This document shows positions 1 to 11,110 of a DNA stretch of 64,000 nt, one piece after another. Under the pieces are notes generated by a model that saw only the letters and a program-made list of their open reading frames with translations, was not told the DNA's origin and did not search any database. Positions within the stretch are counted from its first letter, which is position 1. Each line of letters begins with the position of its first letter. This DNA is from Tyto alba. Taxonomy: Eukaryota; Chordata; Aves; Strigiformes; Tytonidae. Both the position numbers and the translations under genes were made by a program. The stretch is taken from contig NW_024881283.1 of NCBI RefSeq assembly GCF_018691265.1, positions 10,535,731 to 10,599,730 of the forward strand. Direction: 5' to 3'.

Positions 1-360
1 TTAGATTGAGTGGGAAAGATTTTAGGCTTGTAAGTCCATAGACAGACAACGAAAATTCCCAGCGCATCAGTAATACATCAGTGTTTGCACAAATAGCAGG
101 AGTTATTCTAGTAAAAAAGCAATATTGTTTTCTCAGCATCATGCTAGGCAAAGAGGGCGCTTTTACCTCCTTTGAATAAATAAATGTTCTCATTTTAAAA
201 GGAAATGTCTGTGAATTTTTATGGTTGCTTATGAAAGATCTTGTAGTGCAATTAAGATATTGGCTTTTACTTAATCTTACTGAGAAATGATGGACTGTTT
301 ATTGAGAAAAGGAAGTAACAGCGAAGCTTGCTGTTTCTGCCATTGGGGTATTGTGATTTT
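1..360. other. AT-rich unique sequence
   Basis: I see no repeat, RNA gene or coding signal here. A 198-codon frame begins at 287 (two consecutive ATGs) and runs to 883 through the next GC-rich block. It matches nothing I recognise and I do not call it a gene. Confidence 0.4.
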
Positions 361-670
361 GCAGGGAAGGAAGTGTGGCGCTGCTGGGGCCAGGGCACCC
401 CCGAGCCCCCCGGCTGGCGCTGGCGAAGGGGGCCGGGTGCGCGGGGGTCGGCCTGCCGCCCCGCTCGTGCCGCGGGTGCAGGCGCTGGCCCGGGCTGGAA
501 ACCCTCCGCCTTCACCCGAAAACCTCAGGAGGAGTTTTCCCCAGGCTGTTTCTTCAGGGCAGAAGCAATTGCTCAAAGCAGGAACGTTCCTGACGGGAGC
601 CGGGGAGGGGTTTGTGCTCCGTCCCCGCGGCCGCAGGACAAGGGGCGACAAACCTGCCCGTGCACCGAAA
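361..670. other. CpG-rich block
   Basis: The sequence switches abruptly to G+C-rich DNA with many CpG dinucleotides and returns to AT-rich sequence near 690. Open frames exist on both strands because stop codons are rare at this composition. It could be a small CpG island, but no start site or splice donor can be assigned. Confidence 0.4.
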
Positions 671-1489
671 ATGGGCAGATTTGTCCTGAGATCATTTAGC
701 CTAGAAGTTAGACGTGTTGAGTCAAAATGGCTTTTTCATTTCAAACATCTTTGCTGCAGAATTTTAAGAAACTCAGACTTGATGTTTCCTTTAACACTTT
801 CATTAAACACTTCTCTTAAAAGCAGGTTTTGGGCCAAAGCAAATCTAACCAGCTTGGGTTTGGAAATCTGGTTTGGATTTTAAACCTGTGACAGTACAAC
901 TCTTTCCAAATTCCAATTAACTAGAATTTTTTCCTAGCATTTTTTTTCCTACATAAGCCTCTATTCTCTATGCATTTTTAATAAGCTTTATCCTGGGAAA
1001 ACATGAGAGCACTAACTCCAAGTTAAAAGAATAAAGGCAGTTGCTGCATAGCAAATCTGTTAAGTACTGGAAGGCTCATACTAAAAAGCAAAGCAATGAA
1101 GAAATCTTAGCTCTATTCTTATTAGAAACTGTGAATGAAGATAAAACCTTTTCACAGACCTTGTCTGTCTGGAAAAAAATGCAGAGTAGCAGCACTAGAT
1201 AAACTTGTGACAGTGCTCATACATGTTGCTGATAGTGGAATAAAAGAGCACAAGACCTCTGTGTCCTCTTTCTCTTCCCAAATTGCAGACCCTTGAGTTT
1301 CATGACTGCCTGATCCCTCCCGGAGAAGGAGGAGGGGAGAATGCACTGGATCAGTGTGAAATGCTGAAAGCACAGAGGAGGAAAAAAAAAAAAAACAACA
1401 TAACCCCAAATTGTTAAGGAGAAAGTAGTTATACAGATGATCTTTCCAGAATGTCTATTAAAAAAAATATATAGTTTTTAAGGAGAACA
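671..1489. other. AT-rich unique sequence with an A-run
   Basis: This is unique AT-rich sequence with a run of about 14 A near 1,382-1,395. Stop codons are frequent in all frames. I see no recognised repeat or gene. Confidence 0.4.
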
Positions 1490-1960
1490 GACGGGCCCGG
1501 GGTAGCCAGCAGGCAGGTTGTGTCTCTGGGCCATGTTAGCTTGTCACCGGGAGCAGAGCCGCGGCCGTCCCTGCCCCGCTCTGCATCAGGGCCATGGCTG
1601 GGCTGGAGGCCAGGAGCCACGGTGAGGGGCGAGCCCCCCTTTGCTCGCCGGGCAGTCGCCGGGGCTGGGGCTCTGGGGCCCCCCACACCCCCGGGCGAGC
1701 TGCCCCCAGCCCCGGCACAGCCCCTGGAGCCGGCGCGTGTCTCGGGCAGGAGAGGGGACCCCGGGCTGTCCAGGGGACCCCGTTCTCACCGGGCAGGCGA
1801 TGGACTGGCCCCGCGGGACCCTCCCCAGGGCCCCCAGCCCGCAGCTGCCACCGTGGCCGCGCTGGTGTCCTGCGGGGACGGGAAGGCAGGGCAGAGCCCC
1901 CCGTGAGGGGCACGGGGAAATGGGGCAGGGGCTCAGCTGGCGGGCACACGCTGAGGCTGC
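1490..1960. other. CpG-rich block
   Basis: This is G+C-rich, CpG-dense sequence in which several frames on both strands stay open for 130-145 codons. The overlapping open frames all encode Pro/Gly/Arg/Ala-rich peptides, which is the signature of composition rather than of a gene. Confidence 0.4.
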
Positions 1961-2099
1961 CCAACCTCCCACCCTCATCTTTTCCTGCCCACCTGCTTAT
2001 GTTTTGGAAATACTAAGAAAAATAATATTTAGGTGTTTAGTCTCAAAGCAGGAGTATGTTTTCTTTAAACATTTGTAATATATGACTTGAGCCTCTGGA

Positions 2100-2160
2100 G
2101 CGGGTGCGCAGGTGTTTGCGAGAATTTGCACCTGTGGTTGTTTACCTGCAATTACCCAAT
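2100..2160. promoter_or_regulatory. Cluster of transcription-factor motifs (putative)
   Basis: Within about 50 bp there are an E-box CAGGTG (2,109-2,114), an inverted partner CACCTG (2,129-2,134), a RUNX-like TGTGGTT (2,133-2,139), a forkhead-like TGTTTAC (2,139-2,145) and a homeodomain-like CAATTA (2,149-2,154). The flanks are AT-rich and unique. The motifs are short and the regulatory reading is inference. Confidence 0.2.
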
Positions 2161-2249
2161 CCCACAAGTTTCCCTCAAATTGTGCCTGCTGTTTTCTGCC
2201 GCTCCCTTTTAGTACCTGCTGTCCTCTGGGCACCACTGCCTCCACCTTT

Positions 2250-3400
2250 GGTCCCTCTTGCTAAATGTGGGGGGCCGGGTCCCCAGGTCACCCCAAACAG
2301 CCTGGGGGGGGGTGGGGCAGGAGGGTGCTGGTGTCTGGGTGCAGCCCCCACCCTGCGCAGAGGGTGCAGGGACCCGCTGGGTCCCGCTTGGCCCCTCGGC
2401 CATCCCAGCGAGTGGGCGTGGGAGCAGCCCCCCCCGGGAAAGCTGCTGACCAGCCCTTTGCCGTCAGAACTAATCAGCATCAAGGCAAGCTAATGGGGAA
2501 CACAAAATCTATTTAAAAGCTACATTTACCACTTGGCTGATTCCATTACATCCTGCAATATCCAGGTGTCACATTTCCTCTCCAAACGCCGGTTTTAATG
2601 CTTTTCTGGCCTTCTAGGCTTAGCTGGGTGACGGGGGGGTCCAACCTCTGCCCCGCGGGACCCAGGAGCGGCCGGGAGGAGAGGGGACCCGCGGGGCAGT
2701 GGTGGGGTGCAGGGGCCGGGGGGGGGAAAAATGGGTGCTCGGCCAGGTGTTCCGGAGATGGGGGTGGAAATGCGGTGTCTGAGCTGGATGTGACGCTGCC
2801 AGAGCCGGGTCCCCCCCCGTCCCGGGGACACCGAGCTGATGAGGGAGATGCTGAAGTCCCTCGGGATCCCGGGGCTGCGTGTGAGCCGGCCCCGGCTCCC
2901 CAGGGCAAAGGCTTTTCCAGCTGACGGCGCCGGGATGGGAAGCGGCCGCTTGGTTGTTTCCAAGATTGAAGGGCTGAGTGCGTGGGGTCTTTAACGTCTC
3001 CACGTAGTCTCCGTTATCGCTGAACTATGCGTGGTCACTGCCACTACAGGAATGGGTTTAGAACGATTTGCACTTGTTCTGGTTTTTAAGGGAGACACCT
3101 AGCCCTGCCTTCTCTGCCCTGTAAATGAACCAACTGTTGCTCTCTGCCACCCCTGCAGAGCCAGCGCGGGCAGGGCCGAGCCCACCCAGGGGGCCGCGTT
3201 TGCTGACTGGCGGCTCTGCCCCCCCCGAGGAAGCCGTGCCTGCCCCCCGGGCCGTGCCGCTCGCCCCTACCAGGGCAATTCCCCCCGGCGCGTCTCCCGC
3301 GCTGGGCTGCCCGTCCGCATGCGGTCACGGCTGCTCCTCGGTGCAGGCTGTTCCTCTTCCAGGGCCACTGGGTGGCTGGAATCACCTGGAACAATGAATT
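2250..3400. other. GC-rich blocks split by a short AT-rich stretch
   Basis: Two G+C-rich segments (about 2,250-2,950 and 3,110-3,400) flank AT-richer sequence. They contain G and C homopolymer runs, and overlapping long frames are open on both strands. No domain or splice-bounded exon was recognised. Confidence 0.35.
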
Positions 3401-4330
3401 TTTATTTTGCAGTAATTCTCGTTTTAGAGGAGATATTTTTGCAAGGATCCAGGTGATTAGTGAAAAGTAAATATCATCTGTGCTGCTCGCCCAGTTTCCC
3501 ACGCTGGGGCTCTATCATGAGTGACTTCACGCAAGCACAAAAAGCCAACACGAGGTGTGTATGTCGTACAAGTTCTGCTGGGCGACTGGAGTAGGCCTTG
3601 TGGTGCTAAAATGAGATTTTAAAGTCATAGCTAGCGCTTCCACTGTGCTGGATTTTACCCAAAGTGGAAAAAGAATAAAAAATTCAGCAAAAGAAATGTT
3701 ATGCACAACACCACAACACTCCTTGAATTTTATCTCTTCCCCATACTAATAAAGCTGAAACTCCTTTCTTAGCCTTGTTCTTTTATTCTGTTTTTCTCCC
3801 CCTTTGGGCCCTTGAAATCTCACAGATCTGCAGTCATATCAGTAAATGTATCTAGAATTAGAAGGAAACCTTATCTTCAGGCCTTGCTGATATTTTCAAG
3901 TGCCAGAAAAAAAGCCTGTGAGTTTGCAGCTTGCACTCAAGCTGTCGTAGAGAGATCTGAAATTTTAGGGAGTTCTGAAGCTCCTTCCTAGGTGTCTCAA
4001 GTCAGGCATCAAAGCTCGCATGTCATTTTTACGCTTTTGTTTTGTGTTCATGCTCTCTAGTATATGTTACCTGTGGTAGTTGTATCTGTAGCTACAGTTT
4101 TATAGAACAAGATTAAGGATGTAATTGCTTTCTTTGATTCTTTAACAAGATCAAACAGAATGACAGAAATACCAGTAAAAGGTTCTGTAAAACGCTCGCT
4201 TATTTGAACAGATGTATGTACCTACCTCTCGCCGTTAAAAGGAGCGCGGGCTGCAGGGCGATGCTCTGCAAGGAGAGGATAGTCCGTGTCGCCAGGAACT
4301 GAGGCTGATAAACAAATTTGGTCAGGGCGG
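3401..4330. other. AT-rich unique sequence
   Basis: This is unique AT-rich DNA with frequent stops in all frames. No interspersed repeat or gene was recognised. Confidence 0.35.
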
Positions 4331-4331
4331 G

Positions 4332-4359
4332 TTTGTTTTTTTGTTTTTTTTTTTTTTTT
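4332..4359. repeat. T-rich tract
   Basis: This is a T-rich tract ending in 16 consecutive T (4,344-4,359). It immediately precedes a CpG-rich block. It could be a simple repeat or the A-tail of an unrecognised minus-strand element; no element body is visible beside it. Confidence 0.6.
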
Positions 4360-4384
4360 CCAAGTGCTTCTGCACGAGTCAGAG

Positions 4385-4640
4385 ACTGCGCACGCACAAA
4401 ACCGTTGGGACGGCCGCGGGCTCAGCAGGGCCCAGGGAGCCGATGCCCCGGGGCGCCGCGTCCCAGCACGGGGGGTTCGGGGACCCCCGGGCTGGCGCAG
4501 GACCCCGTGCCCCGCCGCGGGGCTCCGCGCGGCCGCTCGCCCGTGCGATGGGGCTGGCGGAGCGAGAGCAGCGCGCTCCTCTCCGCCTTTCCTCGCGTCG
4601 TGTTCTAGCTCGACGTGCCGACGCAAGATAAACCAGGGCA
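4385..4640. other. CpG-rich block
   Basis: This is a compact CpG-dense segment between a poly-T tract and a moderately AT-rich stretch. A minus-strand frame across it begins with a hydrophobic run, but it starts at GTG rather than ATG and continues into an Arg/Ala/Pro-rich tail typical of composition. I do not call a gene. Confidence 0.4.
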
Positions 4641-5585
4641 GGTAAACGAGCAGGCAGGCGGCTGCGCAGAGCAAATGCAAGGATAGCAGAGTAATGATGT
4701 TTAAGCACGACACAACTCATCGGCGGCGGAACAGGGGTTGGCATCTGATCTCACACCGTACAATTACTTGAGTGCTGCATGCACAAGTAGGAAGCTATCA
4801 CGCTGCTGTATAATTTATCCTTGTGTTATGTGTGATTCCCGGGCTCTAGTGCTAAGTACGTGAATGATTACATTTATGGAGTTCTCTGTCAGTCTGCAAG
4901 GCAGGCAGAGTTTGCAGGGGAATTCAGCTCGTGCGGGCAGAGGAGCCTGGGCCCCGGAGCAGGGCTGTGAAAGTGCGTTTCATGTCATAGCCAAGTCCAG
5001 AGTAGGAGGTTGCTGGACACAGATCCTGCTGGAGAGGGACCTCAGGCAGGGGGATTTAAGGGCGCTCTTAAGTGCAAAGAATGAAGCTAAGAGTTTGTGG
5101 TTTTAGAAAAAATCTGTTAGGATACTTTTCAGATTTCTTTGTGGTACGTTCCCCACTTCTGTCCGAGGGATAAATGCAGCGTCCCCACTGCAGAGGGGAG
5201 GTTGTTGCTGCGAGGTTCCCGGCGCGGGGCTTCGGTGGCTGGAGGGGGTTGCCAGCATGAAGCACCCTAGGCTGGTCTTTGCAGAGCTTTGTGGAGCAGC
5301 CACAGGCAGACTCCTCCAAGCTTCTCCTGGAGCCGCGTTCCAGTGGAAATCCCTTTCCTTTCAGCAGGAGAGTTTGTCAGCTGGGGACCGCTAGATTTTT
5401 CCCTCACGGATGCCGCTCCCGTGGCTGCCCAGGGGCTGCCAGGACGGGACGTGAAGAGCCCTGGAGGCAACTGCTCGGGATGTGTCCGGTGTTCACAGCC
5501 ACGTGCTCGCTTCTGCCAAGGGTCCTGAGCCGGCTGCACCGCGAAACGGGGCAGGGGGGCGAGCTAGAGCACGGCTCGGGCGGCC
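4641..5585. other. Mixed unique sequence upstream of the GATC minisatellite
   Basis: The sequence is AT-rich to about 5,200 and becomes GC-richer toward the array. No gene or repeat was recognised. Confidence 0.35.
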
Positions 5586-5589
5586 GGCA

Positions 5590-6290
5590 CTGCCGAGGGA
5601 TCCATCGATCACCCAGTGCTGCCGAGGGATCCATCGATCACCCGGTGCTGCCGAGGGATCCATCGATCGCCCGGTGCTGCCGAGGGATCCATCGATCGCC
5701 CGCTGCTGCCGAGGGATCGATCGATCTCCCGGTGCTGCCGAGGGATCAATCGATCTCCCGGTGCTGCCGAGGGATTGATCGATTGCCCGGTGCTGCCGAG
5801 GGATCCATCAATCACCCGGTTCTGCCAAGGGATCGATCGCCCGCCCGGTGCTGCCGAGGGATCGATTGATCACCCGGTGTTGCCGAGGGATCGATCGATT
5901 GATCACCCGGTGCTGCCGAGGGATCGATCGATCGCCCGGTGCTGCCGAGGGATCGATCGATCGCCCGGTGCTGCCGAGGGATCGATCGATCGCCCGGTGC
6001 TGCCGAGGGATCGATCGATCGCCCGGTGCTGCCGAGGGATCCATCGATTACCAGGTGCTGCCGAGGGATCGATCGATCGCCCGGTGCTGCCGAGGGATCC
6101 ATCGATCGCCCGGTGCTGCCGAGGGATCGATCGATCGATCGCCCGGTGCTGCCGAGGCATCGATCCATCTCCCAGTGCTGCCGAGGCATCGATCGATCGC
6201 CCAGTGCTGCCGAGGGATCGATCGATCACCCAGTGCTGCCGAGGGATCGATCGATCACCCGGTGCTGCTGAGGGATCGATCGATCGCCCG
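5590..6290. repeat. 29-bp GATC-rich minisatellite, about 24 copies
   Basis: This tandem array has a 29-bp unit: CTGCCGAGGG, then a run of GATC/ATCGAT tetramers, then CCCGGTG. I count 24 units. Two of them (near 5,880 and 6,120) are 33 bp long because they carry one extra GATC-type tetramer. Units 12-15 are identical, while outer units carry substitutions such as GGATCCATCGAT, which suggests the middle was homogenised recently. The core is self-complementary, so both strands give similar peptides. Because 29 is not a multiple of three, all frames are visited, and open frames of up to 256 codons appear. These are artefacts of the repeat, not genes. Confidence 0.97.
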
Positions 6291-6299
6291 CCTCGGCCG

Positions 6300-7110
6300 T
6301 GCCGGAGGAGGAGAGCCCGGCAGCACGGAGCGTTGGGCTTGCACGCTTCGGATGTGCTACTTGTGACATCCCTGGCCGAGATGTGACCCCCGGCTGTGCC
6401 GCCTTCCAGCCCTTTGGCTTCTGTTCTTGTTGGGAAAAGGAAGGAATGATGGGGTTTTGAAATGGTTCTGCAGCTCCCTGGGGGTTAAAGTCTCTTTCTC
6501 GACCGGCTCAGTGCGGTGTTCTCCACAGTGTGGGATACAAAATGACGTTTTTATTAAGAAAGATGATGTTCTCAGGCTCAGCTAGAACAGCTTCTGCAAG
6601 GCTGCATGGCAGGGTCACTGAAACAGCAGTTGTCATAAACTTAACATAAAGGTCCTGAAAAATACTGTTAAAATATTGGAGGAGTACAGCAAGGTTATTT
6701 TATTTGGTACACCTTAAACACAAATACTCAAATAAACAGAAGAGAAGGAGCATGATGAATGGATATGGAAGGAAGCAGTTCTCAGTGCAGAAATGAACAG
6801 AAGGGAAGGCACAGGATTTTGTTTTCCTCTTCTCTGAAATATCCTCTGTTCCTCTGAGATACGAAAATGATAAGTCTCTGAGAAAGAAAAACGTTCCTCT
6901 TGGTGACCTTATGGATTTAAGATCTATTTCTAAACCAAATTTTCATAAAAAACCTGCCATACACAATCTCCAGATTAAACCTCATTTTATTTTCAGACAG
7001 ACATGACCTTTCCTAGCTTTGGATATTAAATATCACAAAACCTGCTGCAATTTAAGCTGAGGATTTTACATTTAAATAAACGAAACTTAAAAGCAAAACT
7101 AACTTCCCTG
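6300..7110. other. AT-rich unique sequence
   Basis: After a short GC-rich edge to about 6,420, this is unique AT-rich DNA with no long open frame and no recognised repeat. Confidence 0.4.
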
Positions 7111-7480
7111 AAGAACAGAGGTGAGCGTGGGCCTGGGGGAGGAAGCACTGCCCTCTCGTCCCGAGGGGCCGCAGCACCGGCCGTGCCGCGGGGGGGGCTC
7201 TGCACCCCTCGCCCAGCCTGCGGCCAGATGCTCCTGCTGATGCCACCCTCGGCCCGGGGGGGCTGGGGGGGCTGGACCCTCCCCGTGCTTTGGAGCTTGA
7301 GAGAAGCAGCTTCGCCCGGCAGTTTGGTCTGCTGCCAGCCCCGAGCTGTGTACGCTGCGGGAGAGGGGAGAGGGCGCTCGGGGCAGCCGTTCCCAGCGCA
7401 CCGTCAGCGCTGCTGGGGCGGCCGGTGCCCTCGCAGTGGCCGCAGGACGGAGCCTGGACGGACAGGCACCACGAGCGGCG
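7111..7480. other. CpG-rich block
   Basis: This is G+C-rich and CpG-containing, with overlapping open frames on both strands and no recognisable peptide. Confidence 0.35.
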
Positions 7481-7930
7481 GTTTTTGCAAAGAGAGAAGA
7501 GAAGCTAACGGCACCTGATGTGACAGTGCTATGTTTGATATGCTCAGGTTCACTGAAAGAAGCAGCACTGCAGGGGGGGGAAAATGCACTGACATCAGCA
7601 GATTTCATCTCTGGCCTCTCTGATGGGAAACATGTACTTGGTTGTAAAACAAAGCTTGTCTAATTTGCAAGGACTTTAAACTTCAGCAGGGTTTTTCCAT
7701 CCTTCCCTTTTCAACTCAAAATGCCTTTTGGTTAACAAATGCTTTGCGACAACAAATCAATGTCCTTCCGTGTAACAGAATTAACTCAACTTGGACAGCT
7801 ACAGATCTGCTCTTTGATTATTGTCAATAACTAATCTTTTCATGGGTGAAATGAAGGATCTTGGCTCATTAGCACGTGCTTTACTGAATGCCATTTATCA
7901 GCGGAAGGAAGCTAAAAGCTCTAAAAGGGG
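7481..7930. promoter_or_regulatory. AT-rich block with palindromic E-box (putative)
   Basis: This unique AT-rich block contains the perfect 10-bp palindrome AGCACGTGCT at 7,871-7,880, directly preceded by ATT. The same 13-mer ATTAGCACGTGCT recurs at 11,324-11,336. CACGTG is a canonical bHLH E-box and ATTAG is homeodomain-like. A regulatory role is inferred. Confidence 0.2.
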
Positions 7931-8500
7931 TAAGGGCAGTTGTTTTGCCAATTGACGGGGCCAGTACGAAGGACACAGACACCAAGGTAAAGAAGGAGGC
8001 TTAGTTTACGTTGGCTTAAAGCAGCAGAAAGGTTAAGCAAGGTAACGCACCCGATCGGGAAGTTAACTGTAGTGGTTAAGAAAGTTGCATCGCCCGCTGC
8101 CCTCGTCCTTCACCATCAGCCAGAGCCGTGCCTCGGGCGGGGAGCCCCGTCGCAGCGAGGGGTGGGAGCGGCTCTCCCGGCTGTCGGGAGGCCCCTACAC
8201 GGTGCGTGCCCGTAGGTGTGAGCGGGGCCGGCTTCCATACAGCCTAACGAACCAATCTATAAATCTGTAGGACAAAATGCACCAGAGGCTTCTGCAGGAT
8301 CCACTCGCCTCACCCGGGCGCATCCGGACCTGGCCGGGATCCCAGGGGCATCCGAGGAGCTCCTGGTTTTCTCTATAATTCTTGGCTTAAGTTAAAAAGT
8401 TATTCCCATGCTTGTATTTCATGCTGATAGGATGCTGGGCGGGAGGCTCACTCAGAAGCCAACTTTGGTTTGAGGGCCTATGTGTTAGGCCTTTTTATTT
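7930..8500 (+). mobile_element. Possible degraded LTR-like element
   Basis: The general style of this segment resembles avian endogenous-retrovirus LTRs: alternating AT-rich and GC-rich stretches with a CCAAT followed directly by TATAAAT near 8,250-8,262. No coding region, primer-binding site, second LTR or target-site duplication was found. Near its right edge is a short hairpin with arms GGCCTA and TAGGCC (8,475-8,491). This is a pattern impression only; it could equally be unique DNA around a small CpG-rich patch. Confidence 0.2.
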
Positions 8501-8760
8501 CAGCAGTTTAGGTGAAGGTGAATGTTAAACAAAGAAAAACAGTGCTGGACAAGGCTTGGACAAAGTGAATAATCTTGGTTTGAACTGGGAGGGCAATTCC
8601 GGGTACTTTCCCAAGGTTTTGCTCTGTTACTTTTTTTTGGTCTTGCACTTGAAATTTTGTGAGAATTAAATGGTGCATCTGATTTCCAGTATTCCTGCTT
8701 CAATTGCCGGATCCTAAATATCTCTCCGAAGGGCAGCTGTTGCACTCGTGCTGTAGGTAT
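8501..8760. other. AT-rich unique sequence
   Basis: I see no repeat or gene signal. Confidence 0.35.
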
Positions 8761-9330
8761 GTAGTTACAGCATTCTCGGAAAAAAGTGGGTGAGAGAAAT
8801 CGCTGCTGCAGCCAAAGGCAGGGACAGCGGGCTCGGCAGCAGCGAGTCCCCCTGCGCGCGATGCCGCGGTTGTGCTCTGGTGTGAGGCGGGGGCGGCTCC
8901 AAAGCGGGGGCTGCTCCTGGCCAGAGATGAAGCGACCGGCGAGAGGGGAGCGGCAGGAGGGAGGGAGGTGGAACGTTGAAAAGGGAACACTGGAGCACCA
9001 GGCGGAATATTTCCACCCGCGTGGATCCGCGCTGCGCTGCCTGCGGGTGGGGGGTGGTGGTCAGCCCGGCTCTGGTGGGACGCGGCGGGGACCCCCCCGT
9101 GTGCCCGCGCCCTTGCGGGGCTGCAGCCGGCTCCTGGCAGCCTGGACGGGGGCCGAGCAGAGCCCACAGTCCCTCCGTGTCTCCTCCAGGCTCTCCTGCC
9201 CCGTTTACCCAGCCCTGAATTGGGGTGTCCGTCTCAGATTCATCACGGTGCTGCTCACCCCCGCCCCGTCCCACCCCCAGAGCCCAGCTTCCTCCCGAGA
9301 TTCCTCCCTGCTTCAGAGCCCGCAAGTCTG
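8761..9330. other. CpG-rich block
   Basis: This is G+C-rich DNA. A minus-strand frame of 285 codons (8,765-9,622) spans it, together with plus-strand frames of up to 181 codons. The peptides are low-complexity and mutually overlapping, so none is called. Confidence 0.35.
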
Positions 9331-9900
9331 ATTTACTTGGGTAATTGCAGCAAAAAAGAAGGTGTTTGAAAGCAGCCGGTCCCACGGCTGCTCCCCAAGG
9401 CTGTGCAGCCAGCTCCTCTGCCCACTTGTGTACTGCTGCAGTCACGGGAGCAAGGTCTGGCCAGGCTGAAGCACCCCAGAAGCCCAGGCGAACCCCGAAT
9501 TTCCCAGCACATCTATTCAGGCCACATAAACGAGTTGCCATGGAGATGTGCTGAGCACGGGCACGATGCTCGAGTGATGGAGTCTCACAGCCAGAGGCAT
9601 TTGTTAATCTTATTTTTATCAATTTTTAAAGAGGGTACGGTGGTGGTGTCTCCCCCACCTTCCCCTCATCTCTAGCAAAAGCTTGGCATTTGCACTTTAT
9701 TGAGAGCACGGGCTTCAGTGACTTTGAAAACGAACCTTAACGAACATGAAGCACCGACTTGGGGAACATGTGCTATGAGGGATGGAGTTTAGTAGCAGGG
9801 AGCTGCCACCTTTGACATATTGCTCTGGCTTTAATGAGGGGGAGATTGGCAGCCCAAGACAAGTAAAAGGAAGATGTGCCTTTGCCTTCACCTTGGGGGG
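9331..9900. other. Mixed to AT-rich unique sequence
   Basis: This unique sequence includes a non-repetitive stretch at about 9,670-9,890 with a TCF/LEF-like CCTTTGA. No gene was recognised. Confidence 0.3.
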
Positions 9901-10320
9901 TCACAGCTAAGCTGGGACCCGTAGCCGGGTCAGGAGGAGGAAACGGAGCTTTTATTTATGAAAGTCCGACTCGGTTGCCATCTGGAAATGGATTTTTTAA
10001 TTGGGTTTTCTTTCCCCTTGCTCTGGGTGCGTTGACTCCAGCTGCCTGCCCGCGCTCTGGTTCCCGGAGGAGATGGGTTGGTGGGTTCCAGGTTGGCGCC
10101 TGGCCCGGCTGCAGCGTCTCGCGCTGTGTAAATGCAAAAGGGGGACGGGAGCACCCGCGCAGCCCCTCGCCTGCTCTGAAGCCGTGGAGGCAAAGGGCAG
10201 TTTGGTGCCCGGCCACGCTCCCCACCACGGTGCTGAGCTGCGCCGGGCCCCGGGCAGGGTGGGACCCCCCTGGCAGGGGGACAGCTCCGGGGGTCACCAG
10301 TGGTTGTGCCGAGGTGTAAG
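9901..10320. other. GC-rich block
   Basis: This is G+C-rich, with overlapping open frames on both strands and no recognised product. Confidence 0.3.
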
Positions 10321-11110
10321 GGGATGTCCTGCCAGAAACGCGCCTTTCGTTTAACGCGGGTAACATGTGCCTCGGCATTTTGAAGTCCCTTACACAATAG
10401 CCATTGTAGGAGCATATAAATGCAGAGTAGTGATAGTGTTCTGAGGAAGAGATTATTACTTAATATGAAGTGAATATCTGTGTTTTCCTCATTTTTTTAC
10501 CTGGTTTTATTTAGCTAAGTGCCGTACGGATCTCAACAATGGGGAAATTTCCACTTCAGCTCCAGGCAGACAGAAGCAAGCCTGTCTCTCCCAGAAGTAA
10601 ATCACAGCTAACTCCACTGAGGCTATTATAAGTCACTATAAAAATGACACAAAGAACCACACAGGGTGTGAGCCAAAAACAGCATGGGGGGAAAAATAAA
10701 GCAAAGTTATGGCCCTTATCAGTCACAAAGTACACTTTCCACAGAGATTCCCAAGAAGAATAGCCCTGAATGCCTTGCTGTGAATCAGACGGCGATGATA
10801 CGGAGATGTTACTGCTCACATATTATCATGATTTCCAGCAGCATGGTGGTGCTTGAAGACATTGATTAGGCTCTGGCCTCATTAAACTGTGCAAACATGT
10901 AATGATGAGCTGGCCTCCCTGGAAAGTCTCGTACCCCGACCTTCCAACAGAGCAGGCGGCAGGAGGGTTTAGGGGCGGAGATGGAGGCAGCAATAAAGCA
11001 GATGGGGGTTGTAGGGCATCGCTTTCTGTGCGGCCAGGACTGTGCTGGGCTGGACACAGTCTTTATTTCATGGACATAACCACGATCACGGCAAGGAATT
11101 ATTCTTCACT
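10320..11110. promoter_or_regulatory. AT-rich, conserved-looking non-coding block (putative)
   Basis: This is unique, non-repetitive AT-rich sequence with SOX-like AACAATGG, RUNX-like AACCACA and several ATTA-type motifs, notably around 10,530-10,690 and 10,870-10,910. Stop codons are frequent in all frames. It resembles a conserved non-coding element, but conservation cannot be seen from a single sequence. Confidence 0.2.

Noticed and set aside
287..883. 198-codon open frame starting at two ATGs
   Set aside because: It begins in AT-rich DNA, crosses a CpG-rich block and ends in AT-rich DNA, with no recognised domain or periodicity; competing frames are open in the GC-rich part.
4222..4713. 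Minus-strand frame starting with a hydrophobic, membrane-like segment
   Set aside because: It opens at GTG rather than ATG and passes into an Arg/Ala/Pro-rich tail of a CpG-rich block. I consider the hydrophobic start coincidental.
5616..6386. 256-codon open frame over the 29-bp array
   Set aside because: It is one of several overlapping open frames on both strands of the repeat; 29 bp is not a multiple of three and the frames merely follow the absence of stops.
8475..8491. Hairpin GGCCTA-TGTGT-TAGGCC followed by T-rich sequence, terminator-like
   Set aside because: Rho-independent terminators do not apply in this vertebrate nuclear context. It is a coincidental hairpin.
8765..9622. 285-codon minus-strand frame
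   Set aside because: It overlaps an equally long plus-strand set in a CpG-rich block and encodes low-complexity sequence with no recognised domain.
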